From positions 462,272 to 526,271 of the forward strand of contig WHUX01000020.1 in the NCBI GenBank assembly GCA_015179025.1: a stretch of DNA of 64,000 nucleotides. Reading direction: 5' to 3'. Source of the DNA: Terfezia claveryi (Eukaryota; Ascomycota; Pezizomycetes; Pezizales; Pezizaceae). A program made the position numbers and the translations under genes. Within the stretch, counting starts at the first letter, position 1. The number at the start of each line of letters is the position of its first letter. Below, in pieces: positions 33,185-44,692 of the stretch. The notes under the pieces were generated by a model. It was not told where the DNA came from and made no database searches. It saw nothing but the letters and a program-made list of their open reading frames with translations.

Positions 33185-34058
33185 GATCATATATTTCATT
33201 CACCTTCGCTTTAAGTTCAGCAACATCAGAAGCAGTTGCAGCTGATAACGCAACACTACTTGTAGTTACCTGCAGAGCTGTCGAGGAGGAGGCTGTCGAG
33301 GAGGAGGCTGTCGAGGAGGAGGCTGTCGAGGAGGAGGCTATTGAGGAGGAGGTTGGTGACGCAAGAATAGGAGGTGAAGAACCAGAAGTTGCTTTGGTCA
33401 TGTATCCAACCAGGACTTCTGTCAACTTATGCAAATCGTCTCTCATTGCTTGTCTGCATTCATCCCGATGAGTAGAGTCATTTTTACTTGCTCGTAGGTT
33501 CTGCCTAATTTGCCGCCTCTTCTGAATTATATCTCCAGGTGCCGTAAGATCCACAACTTCACGCGCTTCCACTACTGCCTGGAAGTCATGCTTTTTACCC
33601 AATCGTTTGGTGAGGTTGTCTCGCATGACTTCCGCAATAACTTTGTCATTATTGACTTCCGCGGAGGCTTCTGCTTTGATATTTTTTTTATTTTCTGTAC
33701 GACGTTCGCAGAGTTCGATCCACAAGTCGATAGCTTGTTCTAAGTCTGTAACTGGAGGTAAAGCAACTCCAGAGAGTTGCTTTCGAGCTTCTAAGGTAGC
33801 TTTGCATTCAGAAACCATTGATATAACCTTCTTGCGAACATCGGCTCCGTGATGGCTGCTAATTTCTTTGAAGAGTATGCTGATATACTGCCAAAATGTT
33901 GTCTCTAAGGATTCCTCGATATACCGCTCTCTATTCTCTACACATAAGCATATAAGTTGTAGCTTTAGCTGTGGAGTATAGTGTAGGCGTTTTTTAGAAG
34001 GCTCTCCTTGTGACTGCTCTTGTGTAGGTTGTTCTGATAGGGATGGTGATTGAGACAT
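33117..34058 (-). CDS. Harbinger accessory protein (second family)
   Basis: This 313-codon protein is encoded convergently with the transposase inside the same TIRs. Its position and architecture match the Harbinger second ORF: a helical N-terminal domain with conserved Trp (TTFWQYISILFKEI, DLWIELCERR), a basic middle, a Ser/Thr/Ala tract (SSSTASSSTASSSTA from a GAGGAGGCTGTC repeat at 33282-33348) and a C-terminal coiled coil (LKAKVNEIYDLKEEMKEIKE). I cannot see a clear Myb motif, so the DNA-binding role is by analogy. It is intact. Confidence 0.7.
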   Translation of the reverse strand: MSQSPSLSEQPTQEQSQGEPSKKRLHYTPQLKLQLICLCVENRERYIEESLETTFWQYISILFKEISSHHGADVRKKVISMVSECKATLEARKQLSGVALPPVTDLEQAIDLWIELCERRTENKKNIKAEASAEVNNDKVIAEVMRDNLTKRLGKKHDFQAVVEAREVVDLTAPGDIIQKRRQIRQNLRASKNDSTHRDECRQAMRDDLHKLTEVLVGYMTKATSGSSPPILASPTSSSIASSSTASSSTASSSTASSSTALQVTTSSVALSAATASDVAELKAKVNEIYDLKEEMKEIKELVMQLVKDKMSS

Positions 34059-34635
34059 CTATAAAGATAATTGAATATGTGCGATTTTAGATATGCAGAT
34101 ATGCAGAGTTGGGAAGAGTTTTTGATACCAAGACAAGAGTCTAACTCTTTTAAGATGTTTGTTATTAAAGATAGGGCCAAGAAATTTAGAAAAGATGTCT
34201 GGACATCGTTGTCCACTGGATATCTTTTAATCCCTGCCATCCTTAAGCACGAACCCAGCAGGTGCATTAGTTAGTCGCGTTACTGTGGTAACAAGCTATT
34301 CTACAGGGGTCCAAAACCTCTCTAATGAGTTTAAGAAATTAGTTTTATCTTGCACTGAATGGATCTACAATGCGTTCAGCTGACCATGCGGAAGCCTGCA
34401 TCGAGCTCCGCCCCAACTGCGGGCAACCATCATTGTACCAATTGATCAAACAATGGACGTTTGCGAAAATGAGAAAATATACATTACAATTGCTACTGTA
34501 ACGTAAATAGACGAATTGTAGGCACTAGCAGAAGTGCCCTAGATATACTTGTGTAGAATGGATTTGGAGATTGTGTCAGCTTCTTTCATCATTTTGGAGA
34601 CTGTACTTGCAATTGGCCTAAGGTCATAGCGAGGC

Positions 34636-35060
34636 TCAATGGTCCCCTCGAAAGGGTCCCGTGCCTTCGGAACAATACTTTACCTGGCCTCCCGGACCTA
34701 GGAATGACAACAAAACATACAAAACAAAATACATATACTCCGTCCACCACCACCATACTCTCCTATCCCTGTCTCCTTCCCTTATCGATCCTATTTTGGA
34801 ATGGACGTCACTAGGTCTTTTTCCTTCCTCACCTGTAGTGCCACATCTGTAAGTTACCTTTATTGGTCCTACAGTGGGTATGATATATGTTCTCTCTTTC
34901 CATCGTACTACTCTGCCCATATGTGTCCCTGTCCTCTTCCGCTTCTCTTGTTAAGTGCCTTGTAAATTCATGTACTCATTGGGCCATAAGCCTGCTCCTC
35001 TACCTGCCAGACTGAGAGAACTACCGCACTCAGTCAGGGATCTTGGAATGATCACAAGGG
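34636..35060 (-). pseudogene. Possible LINE tail fragment
   Basis: A minus-strand frame beginning MGRVVRWKERTYI, with broken coding upstream, resembles the fragments at 45120 (MGRIVRWNRK) and 57450 (MGRGMRGVLKWNRK), which lie just after the RNase H domain of Tad-like LINEs. No RNase H motif is preserved here, so the assignment rests on this short box and is weak. Confidence 0.3.
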
Positions 35061-35267
35061 CTACAGAATGTTACAATTGCGAGGGCGGTGGGTATGTTTG
35101 TTTCGGTTTTTGAGGGTAACGGTGTGGTGAAGCCGTGAACGTTTGATTTCAGGGAAATTCACGGAATCAATTAAGATTTGTTTAATTGCGGAAATCATTA
35201 TTTTCACTGTTTTCGATGCTTCCCCTTATTTGAGCTCCAGTCGCTGGTTTCAGATGCATACTGTTCT

Positions 35268-36885
35268 GACCGATTCACCAATAACTACTCACATATTCCG
35301 ATGTAGGTATATTATAATACAAAAAGCACAAACAATAACACATCATATCCATTTCACATCTATCAAATTCGTATGCCGCCCACAATCTCATATATCCCTG
35401 TGTTTCAATCTCATACCTAACCCGCCAGAATAAACCAGATCAGAAACCACCTGCACACGAGTACCAGTACTGAGTATAAAAAAAAATTGCTAGCCTCCGA
35501 CATCCTATGCTGCGACTGCCAACTACTTGCCCCCTAATCACTCAGACCTATGAACTGCTATCTCCGAAGTGGAGTTATCAGCAGTTGTCATAAGGGTGGG
35601 TTGGGAGGTATTTAGACTGATTGCTGAATCGAATGCATGATTGCCGACCTGGTACCCGTCGGGAGCTTGCCTTGCTCTAACCAAAATATTACTACCAGTC
35701 TAAGGAAATGCCATCACCGGAAGCTTCGACCCCTTTGCTCCTTGGAAACAACTACATGGGCTATTCCGTTATCTAGGCCAGTGGAAGGTGGTACAGTTAT
35801 TTGGGATTATCATTAGAGGAAGATTCAAACATGCCTTACTCCAGAATAGCTACCATTGCTCCTAGTTAGCAACTGAATCTAGTCAATGATATTGCTCAGA
35901 GCAGACATCTAGATTCATTGTACAAGTCACGTCAGATGTCTCACTGTAGACTTGAAGATGTGCATATTCTGGCCACAGTAGGTACTACCACTGCACAGGC
36001 ATCTATATCAAGTTGCCTAACAACATGCTCTTACAGCGTGCACATTGTTGAATCGTGCACCCGCCCGAACCACCAATAGCAAGAATTGCCGAATCGTGCT
36101 GCCCGTACCGCCAATTGCTTGAATGGCCGAATCGTTCTGCCAGAACTACCAATTATAGTAATTATAATATAAAGCTTGGACTCAGCCAGTACATATGAGT
36201 ATGGTAAGTAATATGGTTATGCTCATATCAGTTCCTTCGGGAAATGCTAATGAGTCCAATAAATGTTGACTATCGATTGGATACCTGCTGTGCTCACCCC
36301 ACCACACTCTTACTGCACCGACCCTACCACACTCTAGCTTCTGGTATCACATGTCAGAATCTCTCACACAGTTCGAGCTCTTGATTGGATACAATCACGA
36401 GAGAAAACTGCACGGTTCAGTGAGGAAAAATATCTGCACTATAAATCCTTCTTGACATTCCCGAATTCCAAGCTTCCTCATGATCGCAAACGCCGAGTCT
36501 ACCTCAGAAAGATCTCAGTCTATTAGTCACACATGGTCTAAACCCACCCTTATGACAACTGCTGATAACTCCACTTCGGAGACAGCAGTTCATAGGCCTG
36601 AGAGATTAGGGGGCAAGTAGTTGGCAGTCGCAGCATAGGATGTCGGAGGCTGACAATTTTTTTTTATACTCAGTACCGGTACTCGTGTGCAGGTGGTTTC
36701 TGATCTGGTTTATTCTGGCGGGTGGGTATGTTGGACAGGTATGTTGGACAGGTATGGAACAGAGGAATATATGCATAGGAATTCGATGGATGGATATGAT
36801 GTGTTATTATTTGTCCTTTGTTTTACAATATACGGTACCTAAATCGGAATATGTGAGTGATTATTGGTGAATCAGTCGGTCTGTG
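35268..36885. mobile_element. Foldback-like element with ~340-bp inverted arms
   Basis: The left arm (35268-35605) and right arm (36540-36885) are imperfect inverted copies. For example CCGCCAGAATAAACCAGATC occurs near 35421 and its complement near 36705, and CACCAATAACTACTCACATA near 35277 matches the complement at 36849-36868. The 930-bp centre has no ORF of note. It contains about three ~40-bp degenerate units (36045-36165) reading GAATCGTGC...CCACCAATAG. Such long TIRs without a transposase suggest a foldback or Mutator-like non-autonomous element. No TSD was identified. Confidence 0.65.
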
Positions 36886-37620
36886 AATCGGTCAACCCGA
36901 ACCACCATTAGCTCCCCATTGGTCAATCGGGCGGCAGATTGGTGAACCCCTCCCCTGGCGAAATACACTCAAACTATACCGGACCTCGCTATTGGTTTAC
37001 CGGACGGCTCAAGCCAAAATTTGCCAGTCTAGCAATTTACTGTAGGTGAGGCATCTGCCTGCTATACCGGATACCGTACCGGATAGGCTGGGAAGGGGTT
37101 ACAGGGATTTTTTTCTTTTTTCTTTTTTTTTGTTGGAGCCTATACGTCTGTGGAGCCTAAGGCTATGAGACGGACCCGATCACTCATCATAAAAGACTCA
37201 GTACCGGTACCTACACCTCGGGACAACGGGCGACATAAACGTTCCAGCCTTCCGAACCTGAGAAATGTCATAACAGAAATAACCCCTTCCTCCTCCACCA
37301 CGCCCTCTTTGCTAGCCGAAGTCCCCGTCATAAGTATACCTCCACCTCCGCGCCCCTACCGGTCCTCCCCTAGTTACAAAGGAAACTCGTTACATCTTCC
37401 GCGGCTACTCCACCATTCACACCAGATCCAGGTTGGATCCGAGAAAACGTCTCAACCAGGTCTATGGTATGCTCCTCCTACTTTCTTCAACCACCTCCTC
37501 CGGTCGTCCATGTCTTGCCAACTTCCCCACCTTCTGCCAATTTCTTCCCTCGTGGGCACACCTAGGCTACGTGCTTGCCTTTTTCCACATATCGGCCACA
37601 TGTTCTGCACATTGGGGGGG

Positions 37621-37662
37621 TTACAGGGATTGTTACAGGAATTATTACAGGGATTATCACAG
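37621..37662. repeat. Short tandem repeat, 14-15 bp units
   Basis: TTACAGGGATTG and variants (TTACAGGAATTA, TTACAGGGATTA, TCACAGG) recur in tandem. A related TTACAGGGATT occurs at 37098. Confidence 0.7.
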
Positions 37663-37739
37663 GTAAATGTTATTGCTACAGAACAAGAGAGTAGAACATA
37701 ATCCACGCTTATATATAGAAGTTGATATGAACATACAAC

Positions 37740-37936
37740 TGGTGAAAACCAATCAGTAATAGAGCGCTGAACATGAGACTCATGCATATTACGAGTACGA
37801 GCTTGCTCAAGATGACGTAGTTCATGTCTAACATGAAAGATATTGAGATCATCCACCAAGAAATTCTGAAAGTGTAATAGCTTCCAAATAGCTCAATAAG
37901 ATGAGAGCGTGCTTGAGCAGTTGTAATTGAAGGCAT
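37740..37936 (-). pseudogene. Pogo transposase C-terminal tail
   Basis: The minus-strand text RHELRHLEQARTRNMHESHV then QRSITDWFSPV matches the tails found at 17480 (QRRITEFLVGP) and 50290 (QRMITDFLGPS). An R-Q/R-x-I-T-D-F-F-like ending is typical of fungal pogo/CENPB transposases. A stop or frame change separates it from the LIELFGSYYTF segment upstream. Confidence 0.55.
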
Positions 37937-38424
37937 AGGAGGTGGCGCATGAAGGTCCTCAACCCTTTCCTCTGTTTGGTAGTATTGAGAAATCCAATGT
38001 ATATTGACAGAATTCCATATAAGCAGTCAACGGTTAAGTAGGTATAGGTAAACGATCTCTAGAAGCACTCAAGTTCTATCCATTTAACCCACTACCCTTT
38101 AGGGCAGTATAACAAGCTACCCAGAAACCAGGGTGGATTGCAAGTTATGTAATCTACTGCCATATAAAATATACAAGGATACGATGAAACCAAGCGTTAA
38201 AGCAATCTCTGTACCTTAATACTCCAGCTGACATGACCAGTTTAAGAAAGATGTGAATGAATATAGTCAGGCAGGTATCTGAAAGTTTGACAATTTGATT
38301 ATCCTAAAATAGTAGTACTTATACTACCTGTCAAGCATTAAATTCAAATTTCCTTCTAGCGCATGGTCTCCCCATTCCCATAGCCAGATACAAGGACCCA
38401 CTACACCCCACCTGTATTTTCTTC

Positions 38425-38739
38425 CTATTTCGTAATTTTTCCTTCAATAAACCTTATATCCTCACTTAAATCTTCCAAAATAGACTCCAAAGCCTTAATC
38501 ATATCTGCACTATCTCCATTATCTCGTTGTGAGAGAGATTGGAGTACTCTTAGCTCCTGCTCTCCGCGTTTCTGGATATTAGTTAGTTTCTCTATTAGCG
38601 TCGTAAGTGTGACAGTTTTAAATCTTTGTTGGTCCTTGAGGACTGCCTTTTGAAGTTCTTCGAAACGGTGTATGATGGATAACTTGTGATTCTTATTTTC
38701 GGATGACATAGTTTGTGCTTGCGGTGGATCTAGTTTCAA
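38425..38739 (-). CDS. Small coiled-coil frame inside the pogo-like element
   Basis: A 104-codon frame (or 94 codons from the second Met, MSSENKNHK) is predicted mostly helical, with heptad-like Leu spacing (TTLIEKLTNIQKRGEQELRV, then ILEDLSEDIRFIEGKI). It is intact, while the rest of the element is broken. It resembles the C-terminal coiled coil of accessory transposon proteins, but I cannot assign it. Chance or remnant status is possible. Confidence 0.3.
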   Translation of the reverse strand: MKLDPPQAQTMSSENKNHKLSIIHRFEELQKAVLKDQQRFKTVTLTTLIEKLTNIQKRGEQELRVLQSLSQRDNGDSADMIKALESILEDLSEDIRFIEGKITK

Positions 38740-38780
38740 TAGATTGGTGTTTTGGGAGGCTGGAAGCAGGTGAAGAAATA

Positions 38781-39010
38781 TAGAAGGGTGATGCTTCAGG
38801 CATGTTATATATATTCAATTGAGGGTCATACAACCTCCACAGGAGTTATGGGTCAAACACCTCTCGAACTGTTTAAGACCTCACAGCTACACTAACTAGA
38901 AGGGTGATGCTTCAGGCATGTTATATATATTCTATTGAGGGTCATACAACCTCCACAGGAGTTATGGGTCAAACACCTCTCGAACTGTTTAAGACCTCAT
39001 GGCTACACAA
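38781..39010. repeat. 116-bp tandem duplication
   Basis: The unit starting TAGAAGGGTGATGCTTCAGG occurs at 38781-38896 and again at 38897-39010 with only two or three differences, indicating a recent duplication. Confidence 0.9.
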
Positions 39011-39433
39011 AATACTATCAGGGAATAATAATAAAAAGAATGATTCCAGGCCCAAAAATCTTCCAACAAACTAGCTCATACATGTACACCGACCACCGAA
39101 ATGGCACAGATTCGACCCCTGAAGGGCCATTCTACTGGTGGCAGCGCAAAAGTGCTGAGGGAAATATGCTCACTATTAGCCAAACCTAACTACCCGTAGG
39201 GTGGGGAACGGGGTTCACCACCAGTCTTGGATTGAGAACAGAAGGGCAGGATTGATATGTATACTGATAGGGCATGATGGTACTGACACGTGCACGTGCG
39301 CACCTCGTATGATGAGCAACTTCACGTACTCAAGTGCCTATAACGGCACCCACGATATTTGCTATACCGATATTAGCTATACCGGACAGATTGCAGCAGA
39401 TTTTGCAGCCCGGTATAGCAAGGTTTGAGTGTG

Positions 39434-40043
39434 AAGGCATTCTTGAAAAAATGACAGTACCTCGGTTGTGCTTTGAGGGATAAAAGTATACTTTTGGAGG
39501 CTCTTGGCATTGTTGTCCACAACAATTATCTGAAGACGGTGAGGCTCAACAGAATGACCTTACGAGTAACGAATTCAAAGATCACACCAAGCTCGTAAAC
39601 ATCCTAAACAAATATTTTAAACAATATATCATGACCGCTCCTTCCTCCCATATGTGATTGGAGCTCGATATAGAGGTGTTTGGTGATCATTGTCATCGGA
39701 GGAGGAGCATTGTGCAAGCACTCGCTACTGTAAGTACCCAGGGCCCAATGTTCAACATCCCTACATAAATTAGCATGTCATCATCTGTTGCGCGTTGATG
39801 ATTATCTAAAGAAGCAATGTCAATAATCGGAATTTGCAAAACCTCCGTTTCTCCACGTGCGCTAGCTGGGTTGTGAGATGTAAGGGTGCAACTCTAGCCA
39901 AACTAGGTCAATGTTAGCGAACGTCTCAACCAAATCGACTGTACTTTCTTCAGCCACTTTCCTCGCTCATCCATCTTCTCCCACCTTGTCATAGGGTAAT
40001 AGCTTAAGTACGAGTAATGTATTATTAAATAAGAATAAAGCAA
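39434..40043. other. Spacer downstream of the NACHT gene
   Basis: There is no gene. A stretch at 39916-39985 resembles 37440-37530 (shared ACGTCTCAACCA and CTACTTTCTTC-type text), so a dispersed repeat fragment is present. Confidence 0.4.
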
Positions 40044-43000
40044 CTAACTGTGTCTCCTTTCCTGTTCACACCACTGAAAACATCTGTCCTGAAACCCCCT
40101 GTCAACCCTGCCCCGTCCTCCCATCTGATGCATGACCATCGTTTGCGCCTGCGCCGGAGTTTTCCCTGGCATCAACGCAGTTATAACCCGATATGCAGCC
40201 ACCATCGGAGAATGAAACATCAAAACCGGCATTGCTCCTTTCCCCCACTCCTTCAAGTCCACTTTCTTCAGCCCCGGTTTCTTTGCATCCCAGAGCCCTC
40301 CACAATCATATAGGAATTGCCCTAGCGTTGCCATCTCATGTTGCAGGCCCTCTTTTCTTACCCTCTCTAATGGTGTCATCATAAACGAATCCCGAGCATT
40401 AACATCATGACCACCGAGTGCTAGAAGATGCATTGCAACCTCGCACTTTGCCCTTGCGTGAAGATGTTTTGCAAATAAGACGGTATGAAGTGGAGTATAA
40501 CCCCAGACATTCCTTTGCTTCTCCAGCATCGTACCCCCAGTAAACTTTGGCACGTTGGACATATTTTCCGGTAATGAGTGAGTGGTAGAACAATAAACCA
40601 ACAAGGCTCGCAGAACTGAGAGGTTTCCTACTTCCGAAGAAACATGCACTGGAAAATCCCCACTCTTAGTGTCTTTAAGCGTTGGATCGCAACCATGCTG
40701 CAGTAGAGCTTTTGTAGTCAAGGACTCTTCAAGGGACAGTGACAAAACTGCCCCTCCGCGACTTCCACGTTGTGATGATGCAATTGTATGCAACGGAGTG
40801 CGCCCATCTACATCTCGTGTATTGATGGCAACACCCAGCACTGTCAACAGATTATGGAGCAGACCAATCATATGATGGGCACCTATCGCAGCAGCAAGGT
40901 GAAAATGGGTCCAGCTATTTGAATATGATGGATTAGCCAGCTCCGGATATGATTCTAGCAAGAACTGATTAAATAACTTTGGGAAGCCGAAATAAACACA
41001 TATAAATAGCTTGTTTGGTTGTATGTGATTAACGCGCGCATCGAGAATATAAGTGCGGAATGCTAAGGATAAAGTTGAAAATGCCTTCACCCAGTTCTCA
41101 AAGTATATAGAATTGGGGGACAGAAACTGTTCCAGAACAATATGAGTGGACTGTGCGGGCTTCCCTCCTTCATGCTCACTCCACTCCAGCGCAAGTCTTC
41201 CGTGATGCCCCCAATTGAGAACAGCATATTCCCCAAGTGCCATCTCCGGTTTCTCAGAAAGATTGCTACCATCCGAATCCTCATTAGTTTCTGGTGCTTT
41301 GGTATTTCCGTTGCTCCCAACATCGTCCTTCCCAAGTACCCTCCATCCCTTACTAAAGCACAGTAATGCGAGGCATACCTGAAGCACTGTATCATTCGCG
41401 TTTTGACGACTAGCGAGTATAAGCCGTTTCTCGAGAAACTCCTGTACAGTGAAATGTACAAAGCGCAGAACTCCTAGTTGCTCGTCGTATGAAATGAAGT
41501 TTCCGCAAATGTCAACAATCGCCTCCACCCCTTTCACCATTCTCTTCGGATCAATGCCATCCTTGTCCGTGATTGGATCTATAGCAACCGCTTCGACGAG
41601 TTCTCGAGGACTCATTGGACGCGTAGCACACATCATCCATTGCAGCACACGATAGGCCAGTCGCTTTCGTGAACTAGACTGCGAATTGATTCTTTCTAGG
41701 AGGGTGGTGTATGTCTCCTCAATGCCACTCGGAAGGTTATTTAGAGCTATCTGAACATCTTGCACCGTTTCTTGCTCACAAAGATTTGCAATTTGATACC
41801 GTACCCATAAAAACCTAATGTAGTTTTCAGATACTATTATGGAGAAATTGGTCCAGTAGGAAAAACTTACATTCCTTCCGCGCCCTTCACAAGGCTCTCT
41901 ACAATCTCCTTATTCAATCCATCATCGACATCCCCATCCAGCAATTCACCAGCCTCGATCACAGCCGCTGTCTGGGATTCCACATATTTTCTTATATCCC
42001 CACCAGTGTCTGCCTTTTCTAGCCCCATCCTCCTCCATCCGTCTCTGCCAAGTGCAAGTTTCAAATCCCTCTGGCCCCCACGACTCGCAACAAAGAGCTT
42101 TACCTTACAAGCTGCCTCAGCTTTTGCTCCAAACGCCACCAATCGTTGTAATACCGGGAAAAGTTGCTTCCTCTCACTCTCTTCCATTTCATCCATGGCG
42201 TCAATGACGATATAAACATCCTCTAGTCCTGGCGTTGGAAGAATCTCTTTAAACAGGATGCTCTCAAGCTCCGCTAAATCCAGCTGTTCGGTACTGAAGC
42301 CATGCTGTTTTTGATTTCTGTAAGCCTCAATAAGCGATTTTGGCAGCCCTATGTTGCTGGGTTCATCCCCATACATGGGGAGTTTGTTGCCAAGGGATAT
42401 TGCCAATTGCTTTACTATGGTAGCTAGTAGGGAGGCAGCTTGTTTTCGGGGTGCTTCGGTATAAGAGCAGTAAAAGTAGGCGAGTAGTGATGCTGTGTCA
42501 GCTACTGTTTGCGTACACCTCGCTTTCAAGTGGTCAATTACCAAGGATCTGTGAATTACACTATTAGCATGTTCTGAACGCGAGCAAAACTACAAGACCT
42601 GTGTAGAAACATACGTGAGGATAGTTTTTCCAGTACCCGCTATGAAAGTAACCCTCAGGCTGATGCGTCAGCTAATTGCACGTTGCAAAATGGAAAGCAA
42701 CAACTTAGAACTCACGAAGTCCGTAAAGCCATAGACCTCCTTCTCGCTTCCCCGAATCTCCCTCCTCTGGGTCCGCCGCCACATCTTGGACGCCTGAGGC
42801 GTCCTCCATCCTTTGCAATGACTGATCCCACCAATTCAATACCTCCGCCTCTCCGCTGCCAAAAACCTCCTTCCACTCTGTGCGTTCAAATAGCCACTCA
42901 CCCGTCCCTTCCTCCCTAAGCTTTGCTGGCGTCTTATGGTTATCCAAATACTTGACCTTAGATAACCACCGCAAAATTTCCAGCCTCTCCTCCTCCTCCT

Positions 43001-44244
43001 GCGCCTTTCTAATGCTCTGGACTGCCACATTTGTTTCACTCGCCAACACCTTCAACTCCGGAATCTCCACGCCACTCATGCTCCCTAACAAATCCATCAT
43101 TCTCCCTCTATCCTCCGCAGCCGCCACCTCTGCTGCCGCTCTTGCTTCCACCTCCACCCTCGCTTCGCACTTCCGCATCGACTCAATCACCGGACCAAAT
43201 GCAATCGCAAACGGTTTTGCTCCTGCACTATACAACCTCTTTATATATGCCTTTGCAAAGTACCTTCTCGTCTTGACCGCAAACACCAACAAACTTGCAT
43301 ACAATGCTACTAAAGCTGACTGAACTCTTTCCGCCCCCTCACTGCTCCCGGACGCATACATCTTCTCATAGATCCTACACCGCCCCATGACCCCGGCAAT
43401 GCCCTCCATAGTCTCCACCAATATGCCCCAAGTCTCTGCGTCCTGTACAATAAGTGTCATCACAAGCCTCACCCCGCTCCACACCAACGCCGTAATTTGG
43501 GGGGAATGTTGAATTGCTATATCCCCCAGTCGCACATAGGTATTGATTCGAGTAATAAAGGACTCCATTTTGCTCTTTAAATTCACCTTTACACCATTTA
43601 GAGGGTTAGTGAAAGTGAAAGCTCGTTCTTCGGCCTGTGATTGAAGGTCAATGGATTGATTTAGCAGTGTACTGATGATTGCTTGCTCATCTGGTAAACT
43701 ACCGCTATCATTTGCACCTTGATGAAAGAGGTCGAGACGGTCTTGGGTCGTAAGGAGCGAGAGTGCCCTTGTCCACGCGTTTTCCGCAGGTTTGGCAGAC
43801 ACTAGATCCGGAGCTAGCGGAATATCCTTTCTATTTGGGCAATGGAACGTTAGTAAAAATTGTCGGGGATTCTTAATTTGGGCACAGTTAGAATACAACG
43901 AACTCTTGTAGCTGTTGGCTCTTCTCCCGCACTGGCACCTCGGATGCCTCTTTGATGTTGACTTGGGCAGAATTGTACCCGGGAGCATTGCCTTCGTTGT
44001 AACTCGGTACTCTCTCTTGTGACCTTCCTGGAGGGAAGTAGGTAACGCTTCGAGAGCTACCACTCCCCGATAGAGTTGGCGAAACCACAACATCGACTGG
44101 GGATTGAACAAGCTCCGCAACAGCGGATCTGCCTTCCTTGGATTTTGCATCTTTCTTCCTCCGTGTTTTAGACTCAGCTGTCTCCTTCCCTCCACTCCCG
44201 AATAGTTCCTTGAAGGTAGCCTTGAGCTGCTTCCGGAATGACAT
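40044..44244 (-). CDS. NACHT-ankyrin (fungal NLR-like) STAND protein, five exons
   Basis: This is a signal-transducing NTPase of the type linked in fungi to non-self recognition. Exons: 44244-43904, 43830-42716, 42639-42615, 42548-41871 and 41814-40044. The joined length is 3930 nt, exactly 1310 codons. Introns have GT-AG ends, and the first has a TACTAAC branch site. Residues 1-114 are a basic, disordered leader opening MSFRKQLKATFKELFG. About 120-480 is a helical N-terminal domain resembling those preceding fungal NACHTs (HSPQITALVWSGVRLVMTLI). The NACHT follows: Walker A GLPGTGKTIL near 484-492, split over two introns, Walker B VYIVIDAMDEMEE near 605-616, a sensor-like VASRGGQRD and a winged-helix region (LQWMMCATRPMSPRELVEAV). 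Ankyrin-like repeats lie at about 1015-1220. No frameshift or stop is seen. An effector domain at the N-terminus is not identified. Confidence 0.9.
42615..42639 (-). other. 25-nt micro-exon completing the Walker A motif
   Basis: The phase-correct junctions are CTTC|GTGAGT (42716/42715) to TTTCATAG|CGGG (42640/42639), and CTCAC|GTATGT (42615/42614) to TTCACAG|ATCC (42549/42548). The micro-exon supplies GTGKTIL, without which the NACHT could not bind nucleotide. Retaining either intron shifts the frame. Confidence 0.85.
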
Positions 44245-44692
44245 CCTGACGCTGGTGGTCTAGACACTGAACCGTTAGTAAGACTCTCAAGTTCAAAGTT
44301 TATAATTGTCCACTTCGTGTTCTAGATCCCCAAGATCAGGTATGCCCTTATATATGATTTGGATATATCAGTGTCTCCGCAGATAATTCATCTGATAGGT
44401 GTCTGGAATAGCTGGAGCGTGTATGTATACGACTTTGGAGGCAAATTATTGGATATCCAGCGAGCCCTCCCCTACGGTACGGGTAGGTAAGTTGAAGGCC
44501 TACTGGGGAAAGGGGGAGCCCTGCCTTCAAACAGTGTGGTTCATCAGCAAGCCGCAAAGTCAGTTCTTGTGAATTCCAAGTTGGTTCGGATTCAGGGGCC
44601 GCAACAACTTGAGCGGGGCATGTTACACGAATGATCTCTGTGTAACACAGATCTAGGCTAGTTCTAGAATATTTTTTTTTCCTTCTAACATT
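44245..44692. other. 5' flank of the NACHT gene
   Basis: This is the presumed promoter region. There is a homopolymer T run near 44672-44680, and I see no operator. Confidence 0.4.

Larger units (their letters stand above)
31780..34323. mobile_element. Second PIF/Harbinger element with both genes intact
   Basis: Inverted ends AGAGAGGTTTTGGACCCCTG (31780-31799) and its exact complement (34304-34323) enclose two convergent genes, a DDE transposase (+) and an accessory protein (-). The flanking bases (ATT and AAT) do not form a clear TSD. The family is different from the 3800-6608 element: TIR sequence and proteins share only general features. Confidence 0.88.
36964..39433 (-). mobile_element. 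Pogo-like element, ~2.5 kb, degraded
   Basis: The left end TACACTCAAACTATACCGG (36964) and the right end CCGGTATAGCAAGGTTTGAG...GTGTGA (39433) are inverted versions of the same pogo-type terminus, each with further CCGGTATA copies just inside (37060-37085; 39370-39410). The length fits an autonomous pogo element. Only a C-terminal transposase piece (37740-37936, minus) is recognisable. The interior also holds a small coiled-coil frame and a 116-bp tandem duplication. Confidence 0.55.

Noticed and set aside
31777..34326. 3-bp TSD for the second Harbinger element
   Set aside because: The flanks read ATT and AAT, or TTA and TAA if shifted, so no direct repeat can be claimed.
37150..37701. 183-codon plus-strand ORF
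   Set aside because: It is Pro/Ser-rich without a domain, lies inside a pogo-like element, and part of it is antisense to a repeat also seen near 39916. Not supported as a gene.
42880..43323. Plus-strand ORFs over the NACHT gene
   Set aside because: Antisense shadows of exon 2. The minus-strand model has exact splice phases and conserved NTPase motifs.
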